Source: Ostrinia nubilalis (Eukaryota > Arthropoda > Insecta > Lepidoptera > Crambidae). Taken from it: a stretch of 64,000 bases of DNA. Position numbers and translations under genes: made by a program. The notes beneath the pieces were generated by a model. That model did not search any database, had not been told where the DNA came from, and was given only the letters and a program-made list of their open reading frames with translations. This document shows positions 30,627-43,500 of the stretch, piece after piece. Numbering within the stretch: the stretch's first letter is position 1; the number at the start of each line of letters is the position of its first letter. The stretch covers positions 5,157,001 to 5,221,000 of the forward strand of contig NC_087117.1 in NCBI RefSeq assembly GCF_963855985.1, given 5' to 3'.

Positions 30627-31047
30627 TCAGCGTCAAATAGTACGTGACACCCAAAGTAGCCAAAAAGTTCGCAACACGTCTTTGTTAGAGTAGGCGCACA
30701 CCGTTGATTTTTAGTTGGCCGATAGTTGTGCCCGATTTTAAATTGTATGAAGAATCGGCCAAATCGAATCGGCGTAGTGTGCGCACTCCCATACATGCCC
30801 ATACTGCCCGACTAAACTATCGGCCGACGAAAAATCAACAGTGTGCGCCTACTCTTATAAGGTTGTGTTACGACATCATAAAGGTAGCAGGAAGGCGCTG
30901 GACGCAGGCCGCTACCAACCGGGCAACATGGAAAGCATTGGGGGAGGCCTATGTTCAGCAGTGGACGTCCTATGGCTGAGATGATGATGATGAAGATTGT
31001 GTTGTCAACTTTTTGTCCACTTTGGGTGTCACGAACTAATAGACGCT
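30627..31047. mobile_element. inverted-repeat element containing a family K MITE and an RTE end
   Basis: Arms of about 47 bp (gtgacacccaaagtagccaa / ...ttgtccactttgggtgtcac). Inside are a family K palindrome (30688-30854, gagtaggcgcacaccgttga) and an RTE 3' end (about 30870-30985, plus). Confidence 0.6.
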
Positions 31048-31052
31048 TGACT

Positions 31053-31236
31053 AATGACCCCAAGCTACCCATCCTTATCGCTCGCGCGTAATTATATTGC
31101 TGTCGCGACTGTGCGACGGGCGCCCGCAGTGAGTGTGCGTGCGCGACAGCAACATAATTACGCGCGAGTGATAAGTAATAAGGATGGGTAGCTTGGGGTC
31201 ATTGGACAAAATTCTACGTGCTCACGGACCAGGCTT
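31053..31236. mobile_element. family A MITE, left end missing
   Basis: Starts at aatgaccccaagctacccat; the right end acggaccaggctt precedes TA. Confidence 0.75.
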
Positions 31237-31559
31237 TAAAACAAAATGAATCCTAGATCTAGCTAGACTAAAAAATGCTGCATATCAGAATTAAATCTAT
31301 GTTATTGGATCTCAAACTAGCAATTTACAACTGTACACTTATTTTGTTAATCACATGCTTGTTATTATGTAAGAATAACTAATAATAAAAATACGTATGT
31401 CAGCGTCGGACTACGGATATTAGGGTCGGTAGTAGAGTTGTAAGAAACTCGAGTCTTTTAGTCTTCATTTCGAGATTTGAATCTACTTTCATGACTAGGG
31501 GTGGATTCGACCAAACAAGAGTAAATATTAATCTAAACATAAAATACATAACTCAAAGG

Positions 31560-31740
31560 TGGCCGACTGACTGACATAGTGATCTATCAACGCACAGCCC
31601 AAACCACTGGACGGATCGGGCTGAAATTTGGCATGCAGGTAGATGTTATGACGTCATCCGCTAAGAAAGGATTTTACGAAACTCCACCCCAAAGAGGGTA
31701 AAACGGGATCCACGCGTACGAAGTCGCGGGCACAGCTAGT
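31560..31740 (+). mobile_element. Helitron-like 3' end
   Basis: gactgactgacatagtgatc ... cgaagtcgcgggcacagctagt. Confidence 0.5.
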
Positions 31741-31976
31741 CTCAGAATAAATCGTCAGTTACTTATTCGACATTTTGATTTATTATTTTTCATACTGAAA
31801 CTGTCAATGTGCCAGTTATACCGGGAGTTATTCTCGGATAAAAGTTTGGTCGAATCGGGCCTATGACCACTAGGGCTCGTTAATCACATGAGTCCAAGAT
31901 TGTCTCTGAGTCCTTTCGAGTCTTAATTTCTTTGAGATATTTTTCTCTCGGTTGATTTAAAAAAATATTTTTTCTA

Positions 31977-32190
31977 AAGCCCGGTCTGTGAGCACGTAGA
32001 ATTTTGTCCAATGACCCCTGGCTACCCATCCTTATCGCTCGCGCGTAATTATGTTGCTGTCGCGACTATGCGACTGGCACCCGCAGTGAAGTGAGAGTGC
32101 GAGCGCGATAGCAACATAATATACGCCCGAGCGATAAGGATATAGATTGGGGTCATTGGACAAAATTCTACGTGCTCACGGACCAGACTA
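31977..32190. mobile_element. family A TA-target MITE
   Basis: AAGCCCGGTC ... GACCAGACTA with TA on both sides. Confidence 0.85.
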
Positions 32191-32312
32191 TAAATGGGGT
32201 TACATACTTATCATTCTACGGAAGTATTATCTAGTTATTCTTACATACAATCACATTTTAAGTAACTATAGATATGACTTTCAACAATAACTTACTACAT
32301 TAAAAGGGATTA

Positions 32313-32485
32313 AAGTCCAGTCGCCGAGTACGTAGAATTTCGTTCAATGACCCCAACGTCGCGACTGTGCGACGGGCGGCAGCAGTGAGTGTGCTAGTGC
32401 GACAGCAATATGATTACGCGCGAGCGATAAGGATGGGTAGCTTGGGGTCATTCGACGAAATTCTACGTACTCGGCGACCGGACTT
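32313..32485. mobile_element. family A TA-target MITE, variant subfamily
   Basis: AAGTCCAGTCGCCGAGTACG ... CGACCGGACTT with TA on both sides; shares the variant ends with 35102-35304. Confidence 0.85.
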
Positions 32486-32489
32486 TACA

Positions 32490-33100
32490 CTATGTTATTT
32501 TCGTTGATACAATTCATACAATCGTTTAGTATAATAAAAAGTGTTGGGAAGACTTATTCTATATTGCACCATATCTCCAAACGAGAATTACTATTGCTTT
32601 GACGGCCTTAAGGCCATAGCACACTTATTAACTCAGAAAGGGAACGTCACCGGATCAACTCGAACCGTTCAATATTCTTTGAAATGAAACTCCATACTAC
32701 AACGCACACTTATCGGAATCTCAACGTAATTGCCTCGTCTTGTTAGGCTGACGCCTGTTTGACGAGGCGAAGCGATACGGTGACGATCCCTTGTCGAGTT
32801 GATGTGTGGCTACGACCTTTATGTTCCTTTCGTACAATATTACTAGGCCCGTGAACATACGCACTTTGAACTAATTTTGAATCAATTCTTGAGAATTGAT
32901 TCGTGCTGTCGTTTCAGAACACGGGCCCTATTTTGATAATTTTGAACTACCCTCAATGTTGCGTTTAAAATTACATGCTATTTAAATTTACAATTGACAT
33001 GATTGCTGTATAGAATGTCAAAATAACTAAATTATAAATTAATAAAAAAAAATTAAATTGCCTAAGGCGGGAAAAAATCACCAAACTTCATTTTTCTGTA
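32490..33100. other. unassigned sequence
   Basis: AT-rich with no ORF, repeat or RNA gene that I recognise. 'cttgagaattgattcgtgctg' forms a weak local palindrome only. Confidence 0.4.
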
Positions 33101-33108
33101 AGAATAAA

Positions 33109-34115
33109 GGCGCGCGCGCACGTTTCACTTTGTTGCTGTGGCAGTATTATTCGTGATAGTATATCTGTTTCTTTTACACCTTTATAAAGAGAGAAAGAGA
33201 GACATAGGCCCAGAACAGACGGTGAAACGCAACTGCAACGAAACTGCAACTGCTAGCAGGCCTGGCTCACTCCGCGCGGTACATCCGATAATTACCTACA
33301 GCGAAGCACCCCGCCGGCGGGTATTATATCAGTCGAGTGTCACGCGCGCGCCCGTCAGGACGCTGGCGTGCGTTGTAGTACCTAATTCTATAATCGAAGT
33401 ATTATTTAAAAATGGACATAAAGAGAAAGAAATATTGTGCGGCGTTCGGGTGTTTAAATTCGAAAATAAATCTACCGGATTTATCTTTTTTTTCGCTTCT
33501 CAAAGATGCTGAAAGGTATGTTGGCCATGTAGGTAATCAATAATTCTTAGGATAGTATAGAAACCTAACCTACCATGACTACTGCTCAGAATGCGTTCGT
33601 TCGTTTCAGCCAAATGACGTCCACTGCTGGACAAAGGCCTCCCCCAAGGTTTTCCATAATGAATGCGTACTTACCTACATACGTACCTCATTACAAATAA
33701 GTAGATTAATTATTTTTTCACTAGACAGCAACCCTAACAGCGTAAGAAGAGTTCAGAGGCACGCGATAGAAAGAGACAAAACTTGTAGGTGAATAAAATT
33801 GTAGGTACGTAGTGCTGTGCGAGCTGAATTCCACTGTATCGCGTCGTAGCAAGACTCGCATTTATTTAAATCGTCTTGCGGAGTAATCCTTCTGTACCTG
33901 TACTATTACTTATTCTGTGCTGCTAGTTACTTTTGAGTTGCATCTAAGTTTCTGCCATAGCGTCCGTTGAGAGACCACACAAGACGCGACCAGTTTGAAA
34001 CTTTCAGTTTCAGTTTCATTCATCACAGTAAGTTGCAGTTTCGTTGCAGTTGCGTTTCACCGTTTGTTCTGGGCCTTACTGTCACGGTAACAAAAATAGC
34101 ACGTGCGCGCGCGCC
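33109..34115. mobile_element. inverted-repeat locus enclosing a THAP exon
   Basis: Outer arms ggcgcgcgcgcacgt at 33109-33123 / 34101-34115. Inner arms of 45 bp with one mismatch (ggcccagaacagacggtgaa ...) at 33207-33251 / 34031-34075. A clean TSD was not found. Contents: a THAP-domain exon (33412-33515), an RTE end (33588-33660, minus) and GC-rich flanks. A THAP domain between TIRs suggests a P-like DNA transposon derivative. Confidence 0.55.
33412..33515 (+). CDS. lone THAP-domain first exon
   Basis: ATG at 33412 opens MDIKRKKYCAAFGCLNSKIN then LPDLSFFSLLKDAER, ending at a strong donor (gaaag|gtatgt). C9-x4-C14 and the FF pair fit the N-terminal third of a THAP domain. No matching second exon with the Trp and C-x2-H was found downstream, so it is probably a transposon fragment or a dead gene. 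Confidence 0.55.
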
Positions 34116-34249
34116 GTTACTAAAATAATCTTGAACAGCTGAAAGAATTAAAAGGTTTCATTTTACAAAATACACATTCACTCATTTTTAACGAAGCTAA
34201 GACATAATTTAAACAGCCTTATAAACTCACATATTGACAATTTGCTTTT

Positions 34250-34522
34250 AAGTTCTTTTTTTAGCCCAGACATAAAGTCTGTACAGCCACATTGACAGTT
34301 TATTTTTTTAACACGCAAAGGCAACAAGTTCTTACCGCCTTTAAGACACTTTACTTTTTAAATAACTTTCACCGCTTTTGACACTATACTTTTTTTAAAT
34401 CACGCAAACGCATCACGTTCTCACCGCCTTTGACACTTTACTTTTTAAATCGGCAAAGGCATCAACTCATACAGCCTCTTAAACTTTTTTTAGTTCACGC
34501 AAAGGCATTAAGTCCGCACAGC
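34250..34522 (-). repeat. degenerate tandem repeat in the glucosidase I 3' UTR
   Basis: About five units of 50-60 bp of the form 'cacgcaaaggcaacaagttcttaccgcctttgacactttactttttaaat' follow the stop codon directly, reaching about 34250. A minus-strand AATAAA lies at 34304-34299. The repeat probably forms most of the 3' UTR. Confidence 0.6.
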
Positions 34523-37500
34523 TCAGTACTCTTCAGCCATTATGAGGGTCACGAGGGCAGTCCATCCACTGAAGGGTTTACATCCAGACCCTCGGCCGTC
34601 TTCGCCAGAATACTGCTCCCAGAGGTAGCCTGTTCTCCTGTATTCTGAGAGGATATTACCTGAAAAAGAAAGGTCATCATCTTTAGATCGTTTCATCCAC
34701 GAAGACGCGCCCCACCATTCTTCCGCTAATGTTTGAGTGTTATCGGTACACGCTAAATGATCCATGAGTACGCGCACACTACAATAATGCCTTACGGATT
34801 GCTCGGATCACACTCCCCGCACCCCGCGCGACCGAGACCAAACATTGCTGGGGCGCGTCCGAGTGGATGAAACGATCTATACTTCAGCGATGGGAGAGCG
34901 AGATAGTCGACTTTTTGTATAAGGTTAATTGAGACATACATCAGGAATTCTTATAACCAGACTCCATTTGTCTCTATTATAAAAATCTATCTACCTACAA
35001 ATATAGACCAGAAGTACCAGGCTGCCATAACTTCTAAGGAGATCCACTTGTTATTTTTCTATTAGAAAAAATACACTGAATGAAAAAAAAATACCAGACT
35101 AAAGTCCGGTCGCCGAGTACATAGAATTTCGACTCCAAGCTACCCATCCTTATCGTTTGCGCGTAATTATATTGCTGTCGCGACTGTGCGACGGGCGCCC
35201 GCAGTGAGTGTGCGAGCGTGACAGCAACATAATTACGCGCGAGCGATAAGGATGGGTAGCTTGGGGTGATTGGACGAAATTCTATCTGCTCAGCGACCGG
35301 ACTTTAGTGCATAAAGCACTTACGGACTACGTTGTTTTTCAGTCTCGAATGCAGCTCTCTCGCTCTATCCATGTGGGGACCGGGTGCGTTCGCGTAGTAC
35401 TTCAGCGATGAGAGAGCGAGATAGTTGATATTGATCCAGATCTGTCCTCGCCAGTATGGAGGGTCGTGTTCTGTGTTCCTCTTCATGTAGAGAGGGGAGG
35501 ATTTTGAGAGGGACCTGTAAATAGGGGGTTGTTAAGAACATCATCATTTTAGCCACAGGACGTCCACTGCTGAACACAGGCCTCCCCCAATGATTTTCAG
35601 ATTGGCTGGTTGGTAGCGGCCTGCGTCCAGCGCCATCCTGCTACTTTTATAAGGTCGTGGGTCCACCTTGTGGATGTTCTACGCTGCAATTGAAATTTCA
35701 TAGCGACGCGAATGTATAGAAAAAAATGTATGAAAATTTTAGTTCTTGAAAGTTTCCGCTAGGGGCGCTGTACAATCCGTTTTACGCGGTCGACATCGAA
35801 TGCGTTTTCCGGTACGTGCACGCTGCGATTTCCGGTACGCGGCCTCCACTCCAGAACCTTGCTGCCCCATCGGCCATCAGTTCTGCGTACTATGTGCCCT
35901 GCCCACTGCCACTTCTGCTTGCTAATCCGTCGGGCTATGAACTATGTATGGTACAAATAAAGAATCTGAATTTGACTCACCTCAATCCAAAAGGCGACCA
36001 CAGCAAGCCAGGCTTGTCGAGGCTCTCGAGTATTTTCCCAAGGTTCTCGCTCTCAGGAGTTAAGACCCTGAGCAGCATTGGGAACAGGGATATGTAACCT
36101 GCGAACACATGTTCATCATCAGTACCTCTAGCATGAACAACTTTCGTCTTCGAATCGTTTGCGTATTCGACAAAATTCGATACTCAATCTTCGAATTAAA
36201 CGATAACGTGACAATTTTGATTCTCAAAATAAGTTTCGTGCAACCATTTCTCATTCAAAGTTCACTTTACGACACGTTCACAAGGGCGCTGTTGTAGTTT
36301 TCGTATTAAATCTTTTGATGGCGATTCGAATACGCAAACGATTCGAACTCGAAAGTTTTTCGTGCTAGCCGTACAGAGGGCTTTGTTTAAGTTTACATCA
36401 AACGTCCTCACTATTATTATTGTTTTTTTTTTACATCCTCACTAGCGAGCGCGTCAAAAAAAACTAAGAAGATTTTAGTTCTTGAAAGTATCCGCTAGAG
36501 TCGCTGTACAATCCGTCATACATTTAATGTATTTTTTTTACGCAGTCACTAGTGAAGACTTTATGTAAACTCACATTAAGCCACCAGGTCATTGAGTCTC
36601 CACTGCAGGAGCACGACCCTCTAATTTACCAGAGGCAAATGGAGGACTTGGCCTACACTCCCCACGCTGGCCAACTAATTTCCCTATACAGTGTGAGTCA
36701 CGTTAAAGTGTACATATGAAAATAGATGAAACTAGACCTATTTTTATCGACAAAAAAAAGGTCAAAAAATTTTTGAGATTTTTTTTTAATTTTTTTTTAG
36801 AATTTTTTTTCATCCAATTACTTATTGTAAAGAAAACGTAATAACTTTTGAACTAAGCGGTATATCCTGATAAAATAAAAACAGTAATAATGCTAAATAA
36901 CAGGCGATACTAAAAAATACATAAAATACACAAAAAATGCCAACAAATAATAAAAAATGATACTTTTTGAAAAAAATCTGCTATTAAATTGGTGTTTTTT
37001 TGGTTATTTGATAAATTTCTCCAAAAAATGCCCCTATAACCGGTGGTTTGCAATGATCAACCAAAATAACCAAAAAAACATGAATTTTAAAGCAGATTTT
37101 TTTCAAAAAGTATCATTTTTTATTATTTGTTGGCATTTTTTTGTGTATTTTATGTATTTTTTTAGTATCGCCTGTTGTTTAGCATTATTACTGTTTTTAT
37201 TTTATCAGGATATACCTCTTAGTTTAAAAGTTATTACGTTTTCTTTACAATAAGTAATTGGAAGAAAAAAAATTCTATAAAAAAATAAAACAAAAAATTT
37301 TTGACCTCTTTTTTTTTCGATAAAAATAGGTCTAGTTTCATCTATTTTCATATGTACACTTTAACGTGACTCACACTGTATATTCCATAATAATGATTGT
37401 TAAAAACGATGGAGTGGACTGTATGTAGAGATAGGCCTGCCGGTGGTGATATTATGCAAGAAGCAAGGAAACACTCCAAAACAAGGGCCAAAAAGGTATA

Positions 37501-40500
37501 TTGCTCAAGACATTAACACTAGAACACGAGAGTAGAAAAAGCAACTTCAAAATCTAAAACAATATTAAAAAAAAGTAAAAAACCATAAACAATTATCAAA
37601 AGAGGATTGCTGGCCAAACTGCCAGCAACAATGATCATGAATTTTTCCGCAACTCTGCGCCAACCGATATGTTGTCCCGATTCGTTCAAGGGCAAAGTAC
37701 CTATATTTGGGACGTGTATAAGGGCCCTGGAAAGGGCCTACATACACTTATGAAAAAAAGTCCTACATTTGGTCGGCCGTTTGGTGTAGTGGTTCAGAAC
37801 GGACTACTATGCCGAGAGGTCCCAGGTTCGATTCCCGGCCGGGCAAAAATTTATCAAGAAGCTCACTGAGTGAGCGATTTTTTGTTTCAACCACATGTCC
37901 ACTGCTGGACAAAGGCCTCCCCCAAGGAATTCCACAACGACCGGTCCTGCCTGTGTAGATCCTGGCTACACAGGAGTTGCAGCGGTGGGAACGAGAGGTG
38001 GGAATAGTCCTATGGTGAAAATTTCCCACTCACCGAAGGCAGAAGTGACGAGTTTCGGCTGAGGCGGCACGGTGACACCTCGCACCAGCTTGGCCGGCTC
38101 GCCCGGGTGTTTGGGCATGGTCCGGACGAACCTCACACCGTCCGTGTGCATACCTGTATATTAATAAATAACACCTGGATATTAATAAATAACACGCAAA
38201 AACTACTGAACGGATTTTGATGAAACTTTACAGTATTATTCTTTATAACCCAGAGTAACATATAGGCTATAGTTTATGACGATATGTGACAAATAAATTT
38301 CAATAAATAATAAATAAGACGTGTCTAAAAAGCGCCATCTATCGTCATTGGTTAAAATCTAGAGCTGGACAAAAAATTTTGATGTTCGTAAATATTCATG
38401 CGGGGGAAGCCGTGAAACGCCATCTATCAACATCATTAGTCCACGCGAACGAAGTCGCGGGCGGCCGCTAGTCTATAACAAACTCACCGTAGTCAGCATA
38501 AGTCTGCGTGGCGGTAGACCAGTGAAGTTCGTTGAGGAGGTCCTCGTCTCCCAACTGCTCTTTGGTCGCTTCAAATCTGAAGAAAGAATATCATCGTCAA
38601 GAAATGTCGTAAGGTAACCAGACACACTCACTCCCTCTAAAAGTAGTATAATAAGACAATAAAGATGACGGGGGAAGAAGGAAGATGATAAGGGAAGAAT
38701 GAATAAGAAGACAGAAGATGGCAAAGGAAGAAGGAAGAAAACGACAAAGGAAAAAGAAAACAGAATATGACAGGAGAAGAAAGAAGAAGAAACAGAAGAT
38801 GATGGGGGACGAATCTGAAGATGACAGAGGAAGAGAGAAGTCAGAAGATGGCAGGGACAAAGGAAGATGCTGGCAGGGGGAAGAAGAAAAAGAAAACAGG
38901 AAAAGAAAGAAGAAGACAGAAAATGACGACTGAAGAAAAAGATGACAGAGGAAAAAGAGAAAAGAAAAAACAATAAGAAGGAAGAAATAAGAATAAGAAA
39001 GAAGGAAAATAAGTACTTACTTGCTAGGGTCTTTCTTTATAGCACGCGCTATGGTTGCTAAACTGTCTGCAGCGGCGTACATCCAGCATCGAAGGTCTAC
39101 GTGCCTTTCTATATCTGAAGGATGCGACGCTCTGTGAAACAAAACAATTAATTATCATCATCGGGTCATTTAGTCTCCATTGCGGGTGCACGACTCTCTC
39201 TAATGTACCAGAGACAAATGGGCGGGGCTAGTGTCGCAGTAATATGCCCAAAAACAGAACACATTGCTTACGACAGCAATGATGACAGCAGCGACGTCAT
39301 AATGTAAACAGTTTACATTGCTAGCTTAGTACTAAAGATTATTCGAACGTTGAGTACTGATACTGCAGTGGATAATGAGCACATTTTTTGATTTCTTTGT
39401 CTGTGTTAATTTCTAATGCGACACTGAGTTTCGAACTCAGTGCATTAGTTGGCATCTCTCTACATCTCTATGGAGGGTCGTGCTCCTGCAGTGAAGACAT
39501 AAGACTAAATGACCTGTTAATTTAGTATGGATGGTTGAATAAATACTTACCGCGGGTAGTCATCCAAGCCAGACGACAGAGACTTAGGGTTGAGCTGCAT
39601 CCCATCGTCTTCTCTGCCGCGCCATCTGTAGGCCGTGGGTTCTTCCCCTTTCTGGGTCGTTTGGAACCAGTTGTACCACGCCTGGGGGGAAAGGGAATAC
39701 CATTAATAGGCTATAGTCTGGTCTGTGAGCATGGAGAATTTTGTCCAATGACCCCAAGCTACCCATCCTTATCGCTCGCGCGTAATTATATTGCTGTCGC
39801 GACTGTGCGACGGGCGCCCGCAGTGAGTGTGCGAGCGCGATAGCAACACAATAGGCTATCTACAAAATTTCAATTATTTGTCCGTCAGACAGATAATTAG
39901 AAAATATTAGACTCATATTTGTTATTTTCTTGCATAATTAAATAATAACAGTGCTACATCGAGTTGAAAGGCGCGATACGTCACGCTTGAGTAGAATTTT
40001 TACTCAAAAGTGACGTCACGCGACATTTCAACTCAATAAAATACTGTAATTATTGGATTATGGAAAAAAATTCAAAAATATGAGTCTAATTTTTTCTAAT
40101 TATGTGTCTGACGGACTAAATAGAATTTAGATTTAATTACCCAGTCATCATCCCTATTACGCGCGAGCGATAAGGATGGGTAGCTAGGGGTCATTGGACA
40201 AAATTCTACGTGCTCACGGACCAGACTATAGTAAATCTTGGAATATTTGCTGTCAACTAATACACTAAAGGGATAGCGCATAAAAAAATAGGTTTCTAGT
40301 GTTGTATATGTTGATGAGCACCTTCATGCTGTATAACGTAGAGCTGGCTAGCTGGAACCGCTATGATAGAACTGTCATTTATATTCAAATGTGATGTTGT
40401 CTTTAGCTGTGTAATGGCTGTGCCGAACTCTCTATTGTAAATATTCTACGTGTGCTTTGATACCAATATATTTATTATGTTACTACCAACCACTGTGTTT

Positions 40501-43500
40501 ATTGCTCTGTAGCGGACTTAATATATCCCTAACAGTATAGACCCAATACACTGAACTGTCCAACCCGTGACATTGACAGGGGGCGCCACCGTCAATATCG
40601 GATCGCTGGTTCCGATTTTTGCCATGTTGGAAACTACACATTTAGTTGAACGATGCCTCTACTCCAAAACCTTGCTGCCCCAATATTGCTATCGCTGATG
40701 TCATCTACTAAGCTATATGAAGTACCAGGGTACCATAACTAACCTGGAGCCTAGTGAACATTCTCCCCAGGTTGATGTCATCTCATCATCATCATTTCAG
40801 CCACAGGACGTCCACTGCTGAACATAGGCACAAAATATAACAGAAGGTAAACTCATGTATGTACTTCGCTTCGCATACCTGCGCTCGGCCGTCGCGCTAG
40901 GGTTGTCTTGTCATGTGTTGCGTTTATTTCGTTATGATAGAAAAATGAAACTTTTAATACTATGGAAGAAAGACAATAACAGATATCCACTTTATCCACG
41001 TATAATTATGTAGTTATGTTTAGTACGTTATTATTATAGTAATAGTTTGCAAACAAATACACGAGAAGGAAGTAGTATGACGTAGTATGTAGTTGGGTGG
41101 TTGACACTATTATCCAATAATTGCTAAAACCTCTTTAAACACTTCGATATTCCTAATAATTGAGTTGGATTTCAATTTGTCAACGTTAAACGAACTATTG
41201 AAATACAAATAAATACCTTACTTACCTCCCGGAATCAATTGGTAGTTTAAAAAACGAAGATTTAGTTTTTAATTTTGAGTGTAAGCAACCATCTACTTCA
41301 CAAATGTTATAATACCCCTTTTTTGTTGTTCACTCATTTTCGCACAAAAAAAAATAATTTCACAAACGCGTGAGCAGCGTCACTCAAGCGAACGCAGGCG
41401 CGCCTCGCATTCGTCCGAGACAGTCTTGATAACGCGTACGTGAGCGGTGTCTATGTGTGCGTGGCTCGAGCCCGCTTAGTATGGAGTTTACCTTCTGTTA
41501 TATTTTGTGACATAGGCCTCCCCAAATGATTTCCACAATGGCCGGTTGGTGGCGGCCTGCATCCAGCGCCTTCCTGTTACCTTTACGAGGTCATCGGTCC
41601 ACCTTGTGGGTGGACGTGATACGCTGCGTTTTCCAGCACGTGGCGTACTCCAAAACCTTGCTGCCCCAATATTGCTATTGCTGATGGCATCTACTAAAAC
41701 TATTAAGTACCAGGGCAACATAACTAACCTGGAACCTAGTGAACATTCTCCCCAGGTTGATGACATCTCATCATCATCATCATTTCAGCCACAGGACGTC
41801 CACTGCTGAACATAGGCCTCCCCCAATGATTTCCACAATGGCCGGTTGGTGGCGGCTTGCATCCAGCGCCTTCCTGTTACCTTTAAGAGGTCATCAGTCC
41901 ACCTTGTGGGTGGAGTCAGTTATGCGCTATACCTTTACTAAAGTACCCAGGCAACATAAAAACACTAATAAACTATCTGAGATATGCGCTACTTTTGTAC
42001 TAAAGTACCAGGGCAACATAACTTACTTGCGAGTGTCTATTGAAGATTCTTTCCAGGTAGGGTCCTCACAGGCTTTCATATTTTATTGGTAGGATAGTAA
42101 GATAGGATAGGATAGTAGAATTAGTAAGACAGGATAGTAGAATTAGTAAGACAGGATAGTAGAATTAGTAAGATAGGATAGGATTAGTACGATAGGATAG
42201 TTGATACTAAAGTACCAGGGTTACATAACCAACCTGGAGCCTAGTGAACATCCTCCCCAGGGTGGCTCTGTGAGGCATTCCTGACTCGAAGAGGTGTGGC
42301 CTGGTCTTCACGAGGCGAGCTAGTTGGATGAGCAGCATCGGAGGATTGGCTGCGGCGTTGTTTTGTACGACGAACTCCTTCGGGACCCTTGCTAGGGCTT
42401 CCGCTCCTGGAGAAGGAAAGGTATTTGAAATATCATAAATACAGGGTGGAAACGATAAGTGATCTCACTCGATAATTTCTAACCTATCTATAAAAGATTT
42501 CGAAAAACTGGTTACTGATCCTAAAAGTGCTTCATGAGCTCTAATAATAGGAAACATTGAATTTTCAGATAGTTCCAATTTTTTCTGTAACCTAAATTGG
42601 TACCATTTGAAATAGTTTAGAAATAACCGAGTGAGATCACTTATCGTTTCCACCCTGTATACCAGGCAACCATGACTTACAAGAAGCTAAATTCGGTCAG
42701 TCTAAAATAAACCTTACACACTATGTAATACCACAGAATAATAATAAATACTACGTACAGAAGTTTTACTTCGCGATGGTATTTAAAAAAATGTATGCTC
42801 AATGTCATTAACAATATGGTGTAATTTAGCCTGTCTCAAGAGTCAAGCACCATTTTGTTGACAAACGTCAGTGATCGGCACTGCGCCGAAGCTATAGGGC
42901 TGACTTCGGTAAAATGATGTGACGTGAGGTGCCAAACTGCAGAAAATGGCGAAGGAAATACATGATTTAGCATGAATTATCATGAATAATATTAACTACT
43001 TATTTACCTCTCAGTGTCTTCAAGCAACTTAAAAAAGTACATTCTGTGTTTTTATTATAATAATAATTAATTAAATTCATTTAATTAACTGCCTAAATAT
43101 AGGCAGTTAAATACTGCACAGTATTTAGTACACCATTTTCTTTATTTTTTTCCATCATACACAAGAATACGCGTGCGTGAGTCAATGTTCGCTCGTATGT
43201 GAGGCCTTGTCGAATAGTATCCTGTAGGTGGGCCATCGTGCGTGTTTTGTTTTCGATGTAAACTCGCGGAGATGAACAGGCCTGGTAATACAGTCAAAAG
43301 TAAAAAAAAAATCTTTCTCACCAAGTATCTGTTCTCTTGGTATCCATCCTTCCACATTGATCAGGTCCATCCAGTGAGCTGCTATGTCCATCTGTATGTC
43401 AGGAGACCACCTCCCTATGAGCAGGCCGTGGAAACCTTCGTCCCAGAGGAATCCACGGGGGAAGAATGACCTGGAAGGAAGTTAAGGTGAAATAGACGCA

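Larger units (their letters stand above)
40699..42058 (-). repeat. decayed copies of the glucosidase I exon 9 donor end (three)
   Basis: The true junction at about 42203-42262 reads (plus) ...agtaccagggttacataac, caacctggagcctagtgaac. Close copies are at 40716-40773 and 41705-41760 (agtaccagggcaacataac, then taacctggaacctagtgaac, attctccccagg). A weaker one is at 41998-42057. Each keeps both the exon-like and intron-like side, so the duplicated unit spans the splice donor. Confidence 0.65.

Noticed and set aside
36957..37253. 98-codon ORF
   Set aside because: Lies wholly in the arms of a foldback element; a shadow of AT-rich inverted repeat.
37776..37852. Possible second tRNA gene
   Set aside because: The T-arm is good, but the anticodon stem is mismatched and a related degenerate copy exists at 44703; SINE head.
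38473..38973. 166-codon minus-strand ORF
   Set aside because: Low-complexity GAAG tract; the translation is Ser/Phe/Leu repeats with no start context.
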